From Methanofollis aquaemaris (GTDB lineage: Archaea > Halobacteriota > Methanomicrobia > Methanomicrobiales > Methanofollaceae): a stretch of DNA of 64,000 bases. Within the stretch, counting starts at the first letter, position 1, and every line of letters starts with the position of its first letter. The position numbers and the translations under genes were made by a program. Positions 18,557 to 26,597 of the stretch are shown piece by piece. The notes under the pieces were generated by a model, which did not search any database, was not told the origin of the DNA, and saw nothing but the letters and a program-made list of their open reading frames with translations. Where the stretch lies: assembly GCF_017357525.1 (NCBI RefSeq), contig NZ_CP036172.1, forward strand, positions 1,028,561-1,092,560, in the 5' to 3' direction.

Positions 18557-19391
18557 TGTAGTGGTGACCATCGGGAAGTCGCGGGTTCAGCATGGCCCGG
18601 CCAACAACCGGGTCTACCTGATCAAACTCAACCCTGCAGATAGCGCCACAATGCCCGACCGTCTCCTGACCCTTGCACGGGAGCACGGGTACACCAAGGT
18701 CTTCTGCCGTGTCCATGCGGGGGCGCTGGAGGCGTTTCTCAAGGCGGGGTACCAGATCGAGGCGCAGGCACCGGAACTCTTCCGCGGGGTGGAAGACGGC
18801 TACTTTCTCAGTTATTTCCTCGACCCGACAAGGGAGAGGATCAAGGTGCCTTTCCCACCCGTCCCACCCACGAAGACCGGGGTATGCCTCCCTCCTCCTC
18901 TCCCGCCGGGGTATAGAGTGAGAGAGGCGGGCGAAGAGGACGCCGGGAGTCTGGCCGCCCTCTATAAACAGAACTTCGAGACCTATCCGTTCCCGATCGA
19001 CGACCCTGCCTACATCATATCGGCGATGAGAGAGCAGGTCAGGTTCTTCGTCGTCGAGCGCGAGCAGGACGGCGGGGTGGACGTGGTCGGGGCCTCGTCC
19101 GCCGAGATGGACCCGGCGGGCAAAAGTGTGGAGATGACCGACATGGCGATCAGTCCGTCCTGCCGGGGCCTCGGGCTCTCGGTGCATCTCCTGCATGCGA
19201 TGGAGGCGGAGATGCGGCGGGCCGGGATGATCGTCGCCTACACCATCTCTCGGGCGGCGTGGGAACCGGTCAACCGCCTTTTTGCCAGCGCCGGGTACCG
19301 TTACGGTGGTACGATGGTCAACAACACCCAGATCTGCGGGCGGTGTGAGTCGATGCATCTCTGGTACCGGCGACTGGACCGCCCCGCATAA
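18549..19391 (+). CDS. ablB: Beta-lysine N6-acetyltransferase
   Basis: Transfers acetyl from acetyl-CoA to the epsilon-amino group of beta-lysine, giving the compatible solute N-epsilon-acetyl-beta-lysine. 280 aa starting at ATG 18549, inside the ablA 3' end. N-terminal domain of about 125 residues ([22 protein letters not shown]), then a GNAT fold with [22 protein letters not shown] near residues 197-218, the acetyl-CoA binding loop. The position after ablA fixes the function. Cytoplasmic, probably osmotically induced with ablA. Confidence 0.95.
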   Translation: MSDVVVTIGKSRVQHGPANNRVYLIKLNPADSATMPDRLLTLAREHGYTKVFCRVHAGALEAFLKAGYQIEAQAPELFRGVEDGYFLSYFLDPTRERIKVPFPPVPPTKTGVCLPPPLPPGYRVREAGEEDAGSLAALYKQNFETYPFPIDDPAYIISAMREQVRFFVVEREQDGGVDVVGASSAEMDPAGKSVEMTDMAISPSCRGLGLSVHLLHAMEAEMRRAGMIVAYTISRAAWEPVNRLFASAGYRYGGTMVNNTQICGRCESMHLWYRRLDRPA

Positions 19392-19424
19392 GGCATATAT
19401 GAGGGCACCGCTATTGAGGGGAGT

Positions 19425-19586
19425 ATGCAGATGTACAGGTGCACCAAGTGCGGTTATGTCTATAACCCGAAGACCGGGGACCAGACGCAGGGGATCGCCC
19501 CAAACACCCCCTTCGAGGATCTGCCTGAAACCTGGGTCTGTCCCCGATGCAACGCCCCCAAAAGTGCCTTTGAACCTATCGATTAA
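19425..19586 (+). CDS. Rubredoxin
   Basis: A small one-electron carrier with a mononuclear Fe(Cys)4 site. 53 aa; the ligands are C6-x2-C9 (CTKCGYVY) and C39-x2-C42 (CPRCNAPK), with the usual aromatic residues. ATG 19425 follows TTGAGGGGAG. It ends exactly where the next gene begins (TAA then ATG). In methanogens rubredoxin often serves oxygen or superoxide defence; a rubrerythrin or FprA partner is not present here. Confidence 0.96.
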   Translation: MQMYRCTKCGYVYNPKTGDQTQGIAPNTPFEDLPETWVCPRCNAPKSAFEPID

Positions 19587-20336
19587 ATGAACCAGAAAAG
19601 CGGACGCGTCGCCTGCGTCGACATGGAGTTCGGGCATATCTACGGGACGCACCGCGCCCTGGTCATGCCCATCGAGGTCGGGGCGGTCATCTATGATCCG
19701 ATGTCCGACCAGGCAAAATTTGCCGGGATTACCTCGGGCTATGATATCGAGGTCGAGGTCTGGCTGAACACGACCGACGCCCTCGGCCGGAAGACCGGGG
19801 TGGTGACGCATGTGGCGAATCCGGGAAGGATGCACACAGACATTGCATACGACCCCCGCCACCGCCTCGACCGGGACGGGTGGCGGGCGGCACGCAAGAC
19901 CGTCGCGGCATCCTTCGACGACCTCGGGGTATTCATGGAGCGGCTTTGCCTGGAAGAGGAGGTGGAGAGATTTGCTTTCTTCGCCAAGAACATGGAGTGC
20001 CGGGCTCTTGACCGGGCCGGGTTCGACCTTGCACCGTACCGGTGTACCGATCTCCAGCGCGATATCAAGACGGCCCTCCACATGAAGGACTTCCTCTCTC
20101 TTGACCGCAGCGCCAGCATCATCGGTTTTGAGACAGAAAAAGGAGAAATAAAGTCAAACCGTTTCTCATATTCGGTCCCTGACCGATACCTCCCTTCCAT
20201 CCGCCCTCACTCTGCGGTCGGGGACGCCGCCAGGATCTTCCTCCTGGCCCGCGAGTTCTATACCGGCACCGAGCGATTCCTCTCTGAGGCGGAGATCTAT
20301 CTGACCAGATGTGAGAGGGAAGGATCCTCAGCCTGA
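19587..20336 (+). CDS. DEDD-type 3'-5' exonuclease-like protein
   Basis: 249 aa. Motif-like pieces of the DnaQ/RNase T fold: D12-x-E14 in CVDMEFG followed by MPIEVGAV, a mid-protein helix with Asp (SFDDLGVFME), and H208-x4-D213 in PHSAVGDAARIFLL, matching the ExoIII-epsilon H-x4-D. The spacing is normal for the fold but overall similarity appears low, so substrate and activity are uncertain. It starts immediately after the rubredoxin stop and ends with a 9-nt overlap with the convergent flavoprotein gene. Confidence 0.7.
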   Translation: MNQKSGRVACVDMEFGHIYGTHRALVMPIEVGAVIYDPMSDQAKFAGITSGYDIEVEVWLNTTDALGRKTGVVTHVANPGRMHTDIAYDPRHRLDRDGWRAARKTVAASFDDLGVFMERLCLEEEVERFAFFAKNMECRALDRAGFDLAPYRCTDLQRDIKTALHMKDFLSLDRSASIIGFETEKGEIKSNRFSYSVPDRYLPSIRPHSAVGDAARIFLLAREFYTGTERFLSEAEIYLTRCEREGSSA

Positions 20337-20885
20337 GGCGAGGCGCTTCCCCAGTTCATAGGCCCGCCGCATGAGTTCCCCATCCTTTGCCGCGTCGCCG
20401 ACATCAAGAAGTCCCGCACCGACGAGGGGCGCCGCCACCTCGATGCCGAAGAACTCCATGGTGACGGCAAGGTGGGTGGCCATGGGGCCGTAGACGTCGG
20501 GGTTCGGGTCGCCCTGCGCAAGGATGATCGCCGCTTTCTTGCCGGGCCTGAGCCTTGAGGTGAACTCAGGGCCCATAAAGGCGTACCACCGGTCGATGAA
20601 GCTCTTGGTGATCCCGCTCACCATCCCGAAGTAGACCGGCGAGCCCAGGATGATCCCGTCGGTCTCCTCGATCATCTGGTAGAGGCCGGTCATGTCGTCC
20701 TCAAGTTTGCATGTCCCGCCGTCATTGCAGAAGCCGCAGCCCTGACAGTCCAGAAAGGCCGCATCGTTGAGGTAAATCAGGGTCGTCTCGGCCCCGGCGT
20801 CCTCCGCACCCTGGAGGGCCTCTCTGACCAGCACCTCGGTGTTCCCGCCAGGCCGCGGGCTCCCGACAAACGCAGTGACTTTCAT
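20328..20885 (-). CDS. Iron-sulfur flavoprotein (NADPH-dependent FMN reductase fold)
   Basis: 185 aa from ATG 20885. FMN phosphate-binding loop GSPRPGGNTEVL at residues 8-19, compact cluster motif C47-x2-C50-x2-C53-x5-C59, and ILGSPVYFGMVSG near residues 79-91. This compact Cys motif marks the Isf family of methanogens, which couples ferredoxin to electron acceptors such as O2 or H2O2. An oxidative-stress role fits the neighbouring rubredoxin but is inference. The longer upstream frame is not used. Confidence 0.92.
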   Translation of the reverse strand: MKVTAFVGSPRPGGNTEVLVREALQGAEDAGAETTLIYLNDAAFLDCQGCGFCNDGGTCKLEDDMTGLYQMIEETDGIILGSPVYFGMVSGITKSFIDRWYAFMGPEFTSRLRPGKKAAIILAQGDPNPDVYGPMATHLAVTMEFFGIEVAAPLVGAGLLDVGDAAKDGELMRRAYELGKRLASG

Positions 20886-20968
20886 GATCTCTCTCCGGGA
20901 GAGGCATGCCTCTCCTCCTATATCAAATAAATACACGCGAAAAAAGGGAACGGCAGTCCGGACCGACT

Positions 20969-21613
20969 TCAGGCCCTGGGGACTACCTTGAGAACAAGGG
21001 AGAAGTTCGTCTCGGTCCCGGTCGTGTTCTCCCACGGACGTTTGTAGATCGCAGAGAAGGTCTGGTTGCCCTCACCGGCGGCTTCGATGAGCCAGGTGTG
21101 CGTCCCGCCGACACCGACCATGCCCTCGGGGTGGGGGTCGACGGTGTAGGTGTCGTTGAGGAGGGTCAGTCCGTCGGTGAGGGTGGCGTTCCACTCATAT
21201 CCGGTCGTCGGGTTCGCCCGCAGGTCGACCTGCACGATGCTCCCGAGGCTCACCTCGACAGAGGTGTTGTCTGCGGTCTCGTTGAAGACGAAGGCAGGTG
21301 TTGCCATGGCGGCGCGGTATGCCTCCCATGCGTCCATCTCAGTGCCGTTCTCGAAGATGCAGACGCCGTATTCGCTCCCGTCGGCGTCCTTCCTGATCTC
21401 ATACCCATAGCCCATCTCCTGGCACCAGACCGCGGCGGGGTTCGGCATCCCGATGGTCGTGTTCTCGGTCGGGGCCGGCGTTTCGTTCGTCGTCGTCTCA
21501 GGGACAGGCGTAGTCTCTGGAGTCTCCTGCTGGTCCGCCGAGGTGCATCCTGCACCGATCAGAGAGGCGGCAAGGACCAGGAGGACGACTCCGGCAAGGA
21601 TCTTTGCTTTCAT
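20969..21613 (-). CDS. Lipoprotein with DUF333 and chagasin-type protease-inhibitor domains
   Basis: 214 aa. Signal peptide with lipobox ...LIGAGC (C23), then a Thr/Pro/Glu linker (about residues 25-55). A DUF333-like segment follows (NPAAVWCQEMGYGYEI, then YGVCIFENGTEMDAWEAY). The last 100 residues carry chagasin (inhibitor family I42) loops NPTTGYEW, a GGTHTW loop and KRPWE. Chagasins block papain-like cysteine peptidases, so this should be a surface-held inhibitor. ATG 21613; the upstream in-frame extension is rejected because it removes the signal peptide. Confidence 0.88.
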   Translation of the reverse strand: MKAKILAGVVLLVLAASLIGAGCTSADQQETPETTPVPETTTNETPAPTENTTIGMPNPAAVWCQEMGYGYEIRKDADGSEYGVCIFENGTEMDAWEAYRAAMATPAFVFNETADNTSVEVSLGSIVQVDLRANPTTGYEWNATLTDGLTLLNDTYTVDPHPEGMVGVGGTHTWLIEAAGEGNQTFSAIYKRPWENTTGTETNFSLVLKVVPRA

Positions 21614-21690
21614 ACCTAACACCTTAGCATCATCTGAAATAAACGATTCCTTGAGCGCGAAGATTTTCACACTCAAATTTCACTTTTTAC

Positions 21691-22013
21691 GGCTGCGTAG
21701 AATCGGGCATGAGCCAAGAGCACGTCTCAGACATATCGCATGAAAATCTCTCATCGCGGTTCTTCGGGGTATGGAAGGATCCTTGATCCCTCCCCTGAAC
21801 ACTGTTCAATCGCCTCCCCTCGGTGATCCTCATCGTGGAGGGGTTAGGGGGGTCTCCTCCCGGCGCGAGACGGGGGTGAATCCTTCTGGTGGGGCGGCCC
21901 TTCTGATCGACGTGCCTTCCCACACGAATCGCACCGGGGGCGCTGCCCCCCGATAGGGGCGGGAAGGCAGAGGGATAACCGTGCAGAGGTTGTTCCCGTC
22001 CTCTGTCTATCAA
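21691..22013 (+). repeat. Interspersed repeat, copy C
   Basis: Begins GGCTGCGTAGAATCGGGCAT, includes GAGCACGTCTCAGACATATC and ATGAAAATCTC, the GC-rich core with hairpins (near 21838-21868 and CCGGGGGCGCTGCCCCCCGA at about 21935), and ends GTTGTTCCCGTCCTCTGTCTATCAA. Full-length match by eye to copies A and B. It lies between two divergent genes, and no coding frame is conserved with other copies. Confidence 0.8.
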
Positions 22014-22204
22014 CCCCATGGGAAATCAGGGGCGGCCCCCCCCAACGAGATCAATCCAGAAAAGTTCAACAGAGCCTTTACCCACATGAAACAGCGAAGC
22101 CTTTTGATCGAATAATTTTACCTATCCGGACATCATCCAATCTTCAAGTGTCGCCATTAAGAACCAGACTGTTTTTCATCCTGAAACACACATATGCACC
22201 AATA

Positions 22205-22262
22205 TTTTTTGAAATATAATTAGAATTATGCGAAATCTATTAATATTCAAACACAATATTAC
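22205..22262 (+). promoter_or_regulatory. AT-rich promoter region of the receiver gene
   Basis: A 58-nt run of A/T-rich DNA with TTTGAAATATAATT and TCTATTAATATTC boxes directly upstream of the ATG at 22269. The second box is about 30 nt before the ATG and no Shine-Dalgarno is present, so a leaderless or short-leader transcript is likely. Confidence 0.45.
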
Positions 22263-22268
22263 CCAATC

Positions 22269-22751
22269 ATGCCCCCATACCCCCCTGCTGAGATCCGCGT
22301 CCTCGCGGTAGACGATGATCCGGGACTTCTCGATATTATCAGAATTTTTCTCGAAAGCACCGGCAATATCGTCGTTTCCCGGGACATGTGTGCCAGAGAT
22401 GCCCTTTATACCCTTGAAACAGAATATTTCGATGTTTGTATCTCAGACTTCGATATGCCCGGCATGAACGGAGTCCAGTTCATCAGAAAGATCCGGGAAG
22501 ACGGCTATGACCTCCCCTGTATCCTGATGACAGGGAACAGACGGAAAGAAGTGCATGACGCTGCCCTCGGCGCCGGTGCATGGTGTGTGATCCAGAAGGG
22601 TGGGAAAGGCCCGGCCTTCTTCAGTGAACTTGCAGAGGCCGTAAAAGAGGCTGCAGAAAGAGGACCGACCAGCGGCTATCCGGGAGTCAGAACCAGTGAC
22701 GGCGGCCGTGATGTTCGCCTGACAGTCAAGGGAGGAGCGGACGTTTCCTGA
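22269..22751 (+). CDS. Single-domain response regulator (receiver only)
   Basis: 160 aa. Receiver fold with acidic pair DDDP near residues 15-18, phosphoacceptor Asp in SDFDMPGMNG near residue 61, and Thr in LMTGN. The usual conserved Lys appears as QKGGKGP. No output domain follows; the last 30 residues look disordered. It may relay from a kinase such as the GAF sensor at 10796, which lacks a neighbour receiver, but that pairing is a guess. Separated by 53 nt from the parvulin gene. Confidence 0.9.
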   Translation: MPPYPPAEIRVLAVDDDPGLLDIIRIFLESTGNIVVSRDMCARDALYTLETEYFDVCISDFDMPGMNGVQFIRKIREDGYDLPCILMTGNRRKEVHDAALGAGAWCVIQKGGKGPAFFSELAEAVKEAAERGPTSGYPGVRTSDGGRDVRLTVKGGADVS

Positions 22752-22804
22752 GTCTGCTCACGCAGGACTCATAATTAATATCACCTGGCGTCGCACATTT
22801 CTGC

Positions 22805-23083
22805 ATGGTACAGTGTAACGCGTCCCACATCCTGGTAGGGAGCATGGCAGAGGCGCATGAACTGATCGAGCGGATCAAATCAGGAGAGGACTTCGAGGCC
22901 CTCGCACGGAAACACTCCATCTGCCCGTCCGGAAAAGACGGAGGGAAACTTGGATGGTTCGGGAAGGGGCAGATGGTTCCGCCCTTCGAGAAGGCTGCAT
23001 TTGCAGGGAAGGAAGGCGAGGTCGTCGGGCCGGTGAAGACTCAGTTCGGCTGGCACGTCATCCGGATCAACGGCAAGAAATAA
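22805..23083 (+). CDS. Parvulin-type peptidyl-prolyl cis-trans isomerase
   Basis: 92 aa, a stand-alone cytoplasmic parvulin. Seen: N-terminal ASHILV, helix EAHELIERIKSGEDFEALAR, SICPSGKDGGKLGWFGKGQMVPPFE with the catalytic loop, and C-terminal TQFGWHVIRI. All features match PpiC-like archaeal minimal parvulins. Helps protein folding at prolyl bonds. ATG 22805; no clear Shine-Dalgarno, so possibly leaderless or coupled to the previous gene. Confidence 0.95.
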   Translation: MVQCNASHILVGSMAEAHELIERIKSGEDFEALARKHSICPSGKDGGKLGWFGKGQMVPPFEKAAFAGKEGEVVGPVKTQFGWHVIRINGKK

Positions 23084-23106
23084 TCCCTTTTTTTTCTGAC
23101 CGGTTC

Positions 23107-23150
23107 GAATCGTTCACAGGCCGGGAGCACGCCTCATGCCTTCCTCTCCA
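23107..23150. repeat. Possible solo end of the interspersed repeat
   Basis: CCGGGAGCACGCCTCATGCC here resembles CCGGGAGCACGCCTGAGGCATGC in the solo end at 61337 and the GAGCACGTCTCAGACAT end of copy C. It is short and diverged, and no GC-rich core follows. Confidence 0.35.
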
Positions 23151-23161
23151 GATCCTTTTCC

Positions 23162-24148
23162 TCAGAACAACCTGATGTGCCGCCGTGCGGCCTCGGTCGT
23201 CTCCCGCCCTTGCGGGGTCCGCTTGAGAAACCCGATCTGGATCAGGTACGGCTCGTAGACCTCCTCGACCGTCCGCACCTCCTCGCCGATCGAGATGGCG
23301 ATCGTCCTCGCACCCACCGGGCCGCCGCCGAAATCGTCGGCGATCACCGTGAGGATCCGGCGATCGAGATCGTCGAGGCCCAGACTGTCGATGCCGAGCA
23401 TCGTCAGTGCACGGTCGGCCGTCTCGCCGTCGATGGTGCCGTCGCCCCTGACCATCGCAAAGTCCCGCACCCTCCTGAGAAGCCGGTTTGCGATCCTCGG
23501 CGTTCCCCGACTCCGCTTCGCAATCTCTTGCGCTCCGTCCGGGGTGATCGGGGTCTGCATGATCAGAGCGCTCCGCTGCACGATCCCCACCAGGTCGGCC
23601 ACTTCATAGAGGTTGAGGCGGAAGACCAGACCGAACCGGTCCCTGAGCGGAGATCCCAGCAACCCGATCTTCGTCGTCGCACCGACCAGCGTGAACTCCT
23701 CAAGCGGGAGCGGCACCGACCGCGCCCCCGGTCCCTCGCCAATCATCACATCGATGCAGTTGTCCTCCATCGCCGGATAGAGAATCTCCTCGACCACCGG
23801 GTTGAGACGGTGGATCTCGTCGATGAAGAGGACGTCGCCGCGAGAGAGCGCCGTCAACTGAGCGGCAAGGTCGCCCGGACGGTCCAGCACTGGCCCTGAG
23901 GTACTCCTGATCCCGACCCCCATCTCCCGCGCCACAATCCCGGCAAGCGTCGTCTTGCCAAGGCCCGGAGGCCCGGAGAAGAGGATATGATCGAGAGACT
24001 CCCCCCGTTTCTTCGCCGCCTCGATGGCGATGGCAAGTGTCTCCTTGATCTGGGGTTGCCCCACGAACTCGTCCAGCGACCCCGGCCTGATCCCCGCCTC
24101 GTCGGTCTCGTCCGGGAGCATATCCGGTGAAGGGATGCGTTCGTTCAT
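23162..24148 (-). CDS. ruvB: Holliday junction branch-migration helicase RuvB
   Basis: An AAA+ motor that drives branch migration of Holliday junctions with RuvA. 328 aa, the bacterial length. Walker [13 protein letters not shown] near residues 59-70, FIDEIHRL as Walker B, the RuvB-type intein-free sensor I (VGATTKIG), Arg finger region [13 protein letters not shown], and the C-terminal winged helix ([18 protein letters not shown]). Overlaps ruvA by 4 nt. This is the bacterial system; archaea generally use Hjc and Hel308-type enzymes, so acquisition from bacteria is likely. Confidence 0.97.
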   Translation of the reverse strand: MNERIPSPDMLPDETDEAGIRPGSLDEFVGQPQIKETLAIAIEAAKKRGESLDHILFSGPPGLGKTTLAGIVAREMGVGIRSTSGPVLDRPGDLAAQLTALSRGDVLFIDEIHRLNPVVEEILYPAMEDNCIDVMIGEGPGARSVPLPLEEFTLVGATTKIGLLGSPLRDRFGLVFRLNLYEVADLVGIVQRSALIMQTPITPDGAQEIAKRSRGTPRIANRLLRRVRDFAMVRGDGTIDGETADRALTMLGIDSLGLDDLDRRILTVIADDFGGGPVGARTIAISIGEEVRTVEEVYEPYLIQIGFLKRTPQGRETTEAARRHIRLF

Positions 24149-24744
24149 GCCGACCCGCGCCCCCGCAGAGATGCCAGTGCAGCGCGTATCAGGGCCTGCA
24201 CCGTCGGGCCTTCGCCCAGACCGGGCAGGACGGCGTCGATCGCTTCCTGCGCCTCGTGCGCTGAAAACCCGAGCGACACCAGGGCGCTCGCCGCGTCGCA
24301 GACCGCCGCGGGACGCCGGTCAAGGGAGAGCGTCGCCGCATGTTTCTTCATCTTCTCCTTCAGTTCAAGGATGAGCCGTTTCGCACTCTTCGGGCCGATG
24401 CCGGGGATCCGGGTGAGCACCTTCTCGTCGTCGTTGAGGATGGCAAGGGCGAACTCCTCGAACGAGATCCTGGAGAGGATGTTCATGGCGATCTGCGGCC
24501 CGATGCCGCTGACCCCGATCAGGATCGTGAAAAGTTCGAGTTCGCCGGGATAGAGAAACCCGAACAACTGGATGTCGTCGTCGCGGACCGCCATGTGCGT
24601 GTGGAGCATGACGCGCCCTCGCGTCTGCTTGAGAGTCGCCAGTGCAGGTTCGGTCACCTGCACGCGGTACCCGACGCCGCCGACGTCGATCACCACCCAC
24701 CGCTCGCCGGTGGATGCCAGTTCTCCGGAAAGGTGTGCGATCAT
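24145..24744 (-). CDS. ruvA: Holliday junction DNA-binding protein RuvA
   Basis: Tetrameric junction-binding partner of RuvB. 199 aa from ATG 24744 (MIAHLSGEL), one nucleotide after the ruvC stop, so translation is coupled. N-terminal OB-fold ([27 protein letters not shown]), two helix-hairpin-helix motifs ([13 protein letters not shown] and [17 protein letters not shown]) and the C-terminal RuvB-binding domain ([17 protein letters not shown]). A longer frame starting at 24783 lies inside ruvC and is not needed. Confidence 0.96.
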   Translation of the reverse strand: MIAHLSGELASTGERWVVIDVGGVGYRVQVTEPALATLKQTRGRVMLHTHMAVRDDDIQLFGFLYPGELELFTILIGVSGIGPQIAMNILSRISFEEFALAILNDDEKVLTRIPGIGPKSAKRLILELKEKMKKHAATLSLDRRPAAVCDAASALVSLGFSAHEAQEAIDAVLPGLGEGPTVQALIRAALASLRGRGSA

Positions 24745-24745
24745 C

Positions 24746-25225
24746 TTATCGTACCATATTGATGTGGCAGAGAGCGACGGCAAGACCGTCGGCGGTGTCG
24801 TCGGGCTGCGGCACTTCCCGCAACCTGAGCAGCCGCCTCATCATCTCCTGCACCTGGTGTTTGTCGGCACGCCCCGAACCGGTGACCGCCTGTTTGATCT
24901 GGTTGGGGGTGTACTCGGCGATCGGTATCTTGCGCTGCTCGGCGGCGAGGAGGAGGATGCCTCGCGCCTCGCTGACGCGCATAGCAGTCGTGACGTTTTT
25001 GGAGAAGAACAGTTTTTCCAGGACGACCCATGCGGGTTCGTACTCGTCGAAGAGTGCGGATACGCGCTCGTAGATCTCCAGCAGACGCTCGGGCTGACTG
25101 CGGTCGGCCGCGGTCTCGATACAGCCGTAGTCCAGCGGCACGGGGTACCGGCTGCCCTTCCTGAGGACGCCGTACCCGGTCCTCGCCACGCCGGGGTCAA
25201 TACCGATCACGATCATGCTCAGCAC
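24746..25225 (-). CDS. ruvC: Holliday junction resolvase RuvC
   Basis: Endonuclease that resolves junctions by symmetric nicks. Acidic residues are in place: GIDPG at the N-terminus, VLEKLFFSKN in the middle and DDTADGLAVALCH near the end. Start: GTG at 25225 has GGAG six bases upstream; ATG at 25216 is the alternative and gives a more usual N-terminus but a 15-nt spacing. The order ruvC-ruvA-ruvB is a standard bacterial arrangement. The start region lies in a perfect palindrome (25221-25240). Confidence 0.95.
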   Translation of the reverse strand: MLSMIVIGIDPGVARTGYGVLRKGSRYPVPLDYGCIETAADRSQPERLLEIYERVSALFDEYEPAWVVLEKLFFSKNVTTAMRVSEARGILLLAAEQRKIPIAEYTPNQIKQAVTGSGRADKHQVQEMMRRLLRLREVPQPDDTADGLAVALCHINMVR

Positions 25226-25240
25226 GGAGTACTCCGTGCT
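25221..25240. promoter_or_regulatory. 20-bp perfect palindrome over the ruvC ribosome site
   Basis: AGCACGGAGTACTCCGTGCT reads the same on both strands. In ruvC mRNA it can fold as an 8-bp stem with a GUAC loop, burying the GGAG ribosome site and the GUG start. As DNA it could instead bind a dimeric regulator. Only the symmetry is directly seen. Confidence 0.6.
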
Positions 25241-25285
25241 CCTGGTTGATACGGTTTTTGCGAGGGGCGAAGCGCGAGAAGATTC

Positions 25286-26509
25286 TCATCTTTTTGCGCT
25301 CTCCGCCCCGGCCTTCCCGGCCAGGACGAAGAGGGCGGCGACGGCCAGGGCAAGGGCCGCCGGGACAGCGAACCCGGCCGCATATCCGACGCTCCCGATG
25401 ACGATGCCGGCGACGAGAGGGCCTGAGGCATGGCCGATGTCCATGATCGAACCGAGCGCCCCGACCGAGGCGCCGAGTTCCTGGGTGCGGGCGACGTCGG
25501 CGACATAGGCGCCGGTGGAGACGGTGACCAGGGAGAGGGCGAGGCCGAAGAGGACTCCGATCGCCATCACCACCGGCACCGCGGCGGTGAGGGGGACGGC
25601 GGCGATGCACCCGGCGATCGCGAGGAGGCCGAGCACGATCTGCGCCCGCCGGCCGGTCCGGTCGGAGAGCGCCCCGAAGAAGGGTTTGGAGAGGGCGATG
25701 GCCAGCACCTGGAGGGCGAAGAGGAGGCCGATGAGGTACTCCTGCACCCCGATGCCGGTGAGGTACAGGGGGAGCCAGGTCTCGAAGATCCCGAAGGCGA
25801 AGTAGGTCGCCATCTCCACCAGCGCAGTGGAGAGGAGAAGACGATTTTTCCCGAAGCCCGCGAGGCGTTCGCCGAACTCGCCGAGGGTGACCCGGCTCTC
25901 GCCGCCCTCGGACGCCCTTCCTTCCTTGATCCCGAGGATGAGGAAGACGACCGGGAGCGAGGCGAGGAAGGCCGCGACATAGACGATGCGGTAGTTCAGG
26001 AGCCCGGCCGAGGCCGCGAAGAGCGAGATGAGGATGCCGCCCACGAGCGGGGCGATCGTCCTCCCGACGAGGGTGGCAGAGGAGTAGATGCCGCTCTTCT
26101 CTCCCTTCGCATCAGGGTAGGCCGAGTAGATCATCATCGCGGCGACCGGGCCGAGGATGGCGGTCGCGAGGCCGTGGAAGAACCTGACCGGGATGAGCCA
26201 GAGGGGGTCGACGACGAGGAGGTACAGGAGCGGGGCGGAGAGGAAGACGGCACCCGAGGCGATCAGAAGACGCCGCGGGCCGAGGCGGTCGGCCATCACT
26301 CCGACCGGGAAGGAGAAGAGGATCCCGGCCGCGGGGGAGACGAAGGCGATGAGGCCGATCATCGTCTCGTCCGCGCCGAGGGCGCTGGAGAAGAGGGGGA
26401 GCACGGGGTTTTTCGAGATGGTCGTGGAGAAGATCGCGAAGAACCCGATGATCGAGAGATAGGTGATGAGGGACGGGCCCGCCCGTCCGATTTTTGTCGG
26501 TTGCACCAT
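25286..26509 (-). CDS. Major facilitator superfamily transporter
   Basis: 407 aa with about 12 membrane helices; A-motif-like loops GVMADRLGPRRLL after helix 2 and GALSDRTGRRAQIV after helix 8. Resembles multidrug/arabinose-efflux-type carriers, substrate unknown. ATG 26509 (MVQPTKIG) has AGGTGA five bases upstream, so it is preferred over 26539. It ends 60 nt before ruvC in the same direction, but the palindrome between them suggests separate control. Confidence 0.9.
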   Translation of the reverse strand: MVQPTKIGRAGPSLITYLSIIGFFAIFSTTISKNPVLPLFSSALGADETMIGLIAFVSPAAGILFSFPVGVMADRLGPRRLLIASGAVFLSAPLLYLLVVDPLWLIPVRFFHGLATAILGPVAAMMIYSAYPDAKGEKSGIYSSATLVGRTIAPLVGGILISLFAASAGLLNYRIVYVAAFLASLPVVFLILGIKEGRASEGGESRVTLGEFGERLAGFGKNRLLLSTALVEMATYFAFGIFETWLPLYLTGIGVQEYLIGLLFALQVLAIALSKPFFGALSDRTGRRAQIVLGLLAIAGCIAAVPLTAAVPVVMAIGVLFGLALSLVTVSTGAYVADVARTQELGASVGALGSIMDIGHASGPLVAGIVIGSVGYAAGFAVPAALALAVAALFVLAGKAGAESAKR

Positions 26510-26597
26510 GCCGGTCACCTGGTACCGGAAGATGGACACCGGCGAGCGATGAACCTATCGGGGACATGGTGATATACCGGGAGGTGCCAGAGGGACG

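Noticed and set aside
18432-20081. 549-codon open frame on the minus strand opposite ablB, rubredoxin and the DEDD-like gene
   Set aside because: It lies antisense to three genes with clear motifs; its amino acid make-up (His/Arg/Gly/Pro-rich) is that of a shadow frame in GC-rich DNA.
25430-26572. 380-codon plus-strand frame opposite the MFS gene
   Set aside because: Asp/Glu/Arg/Gly repeats typical of the antisense of a membrane-protein gene.
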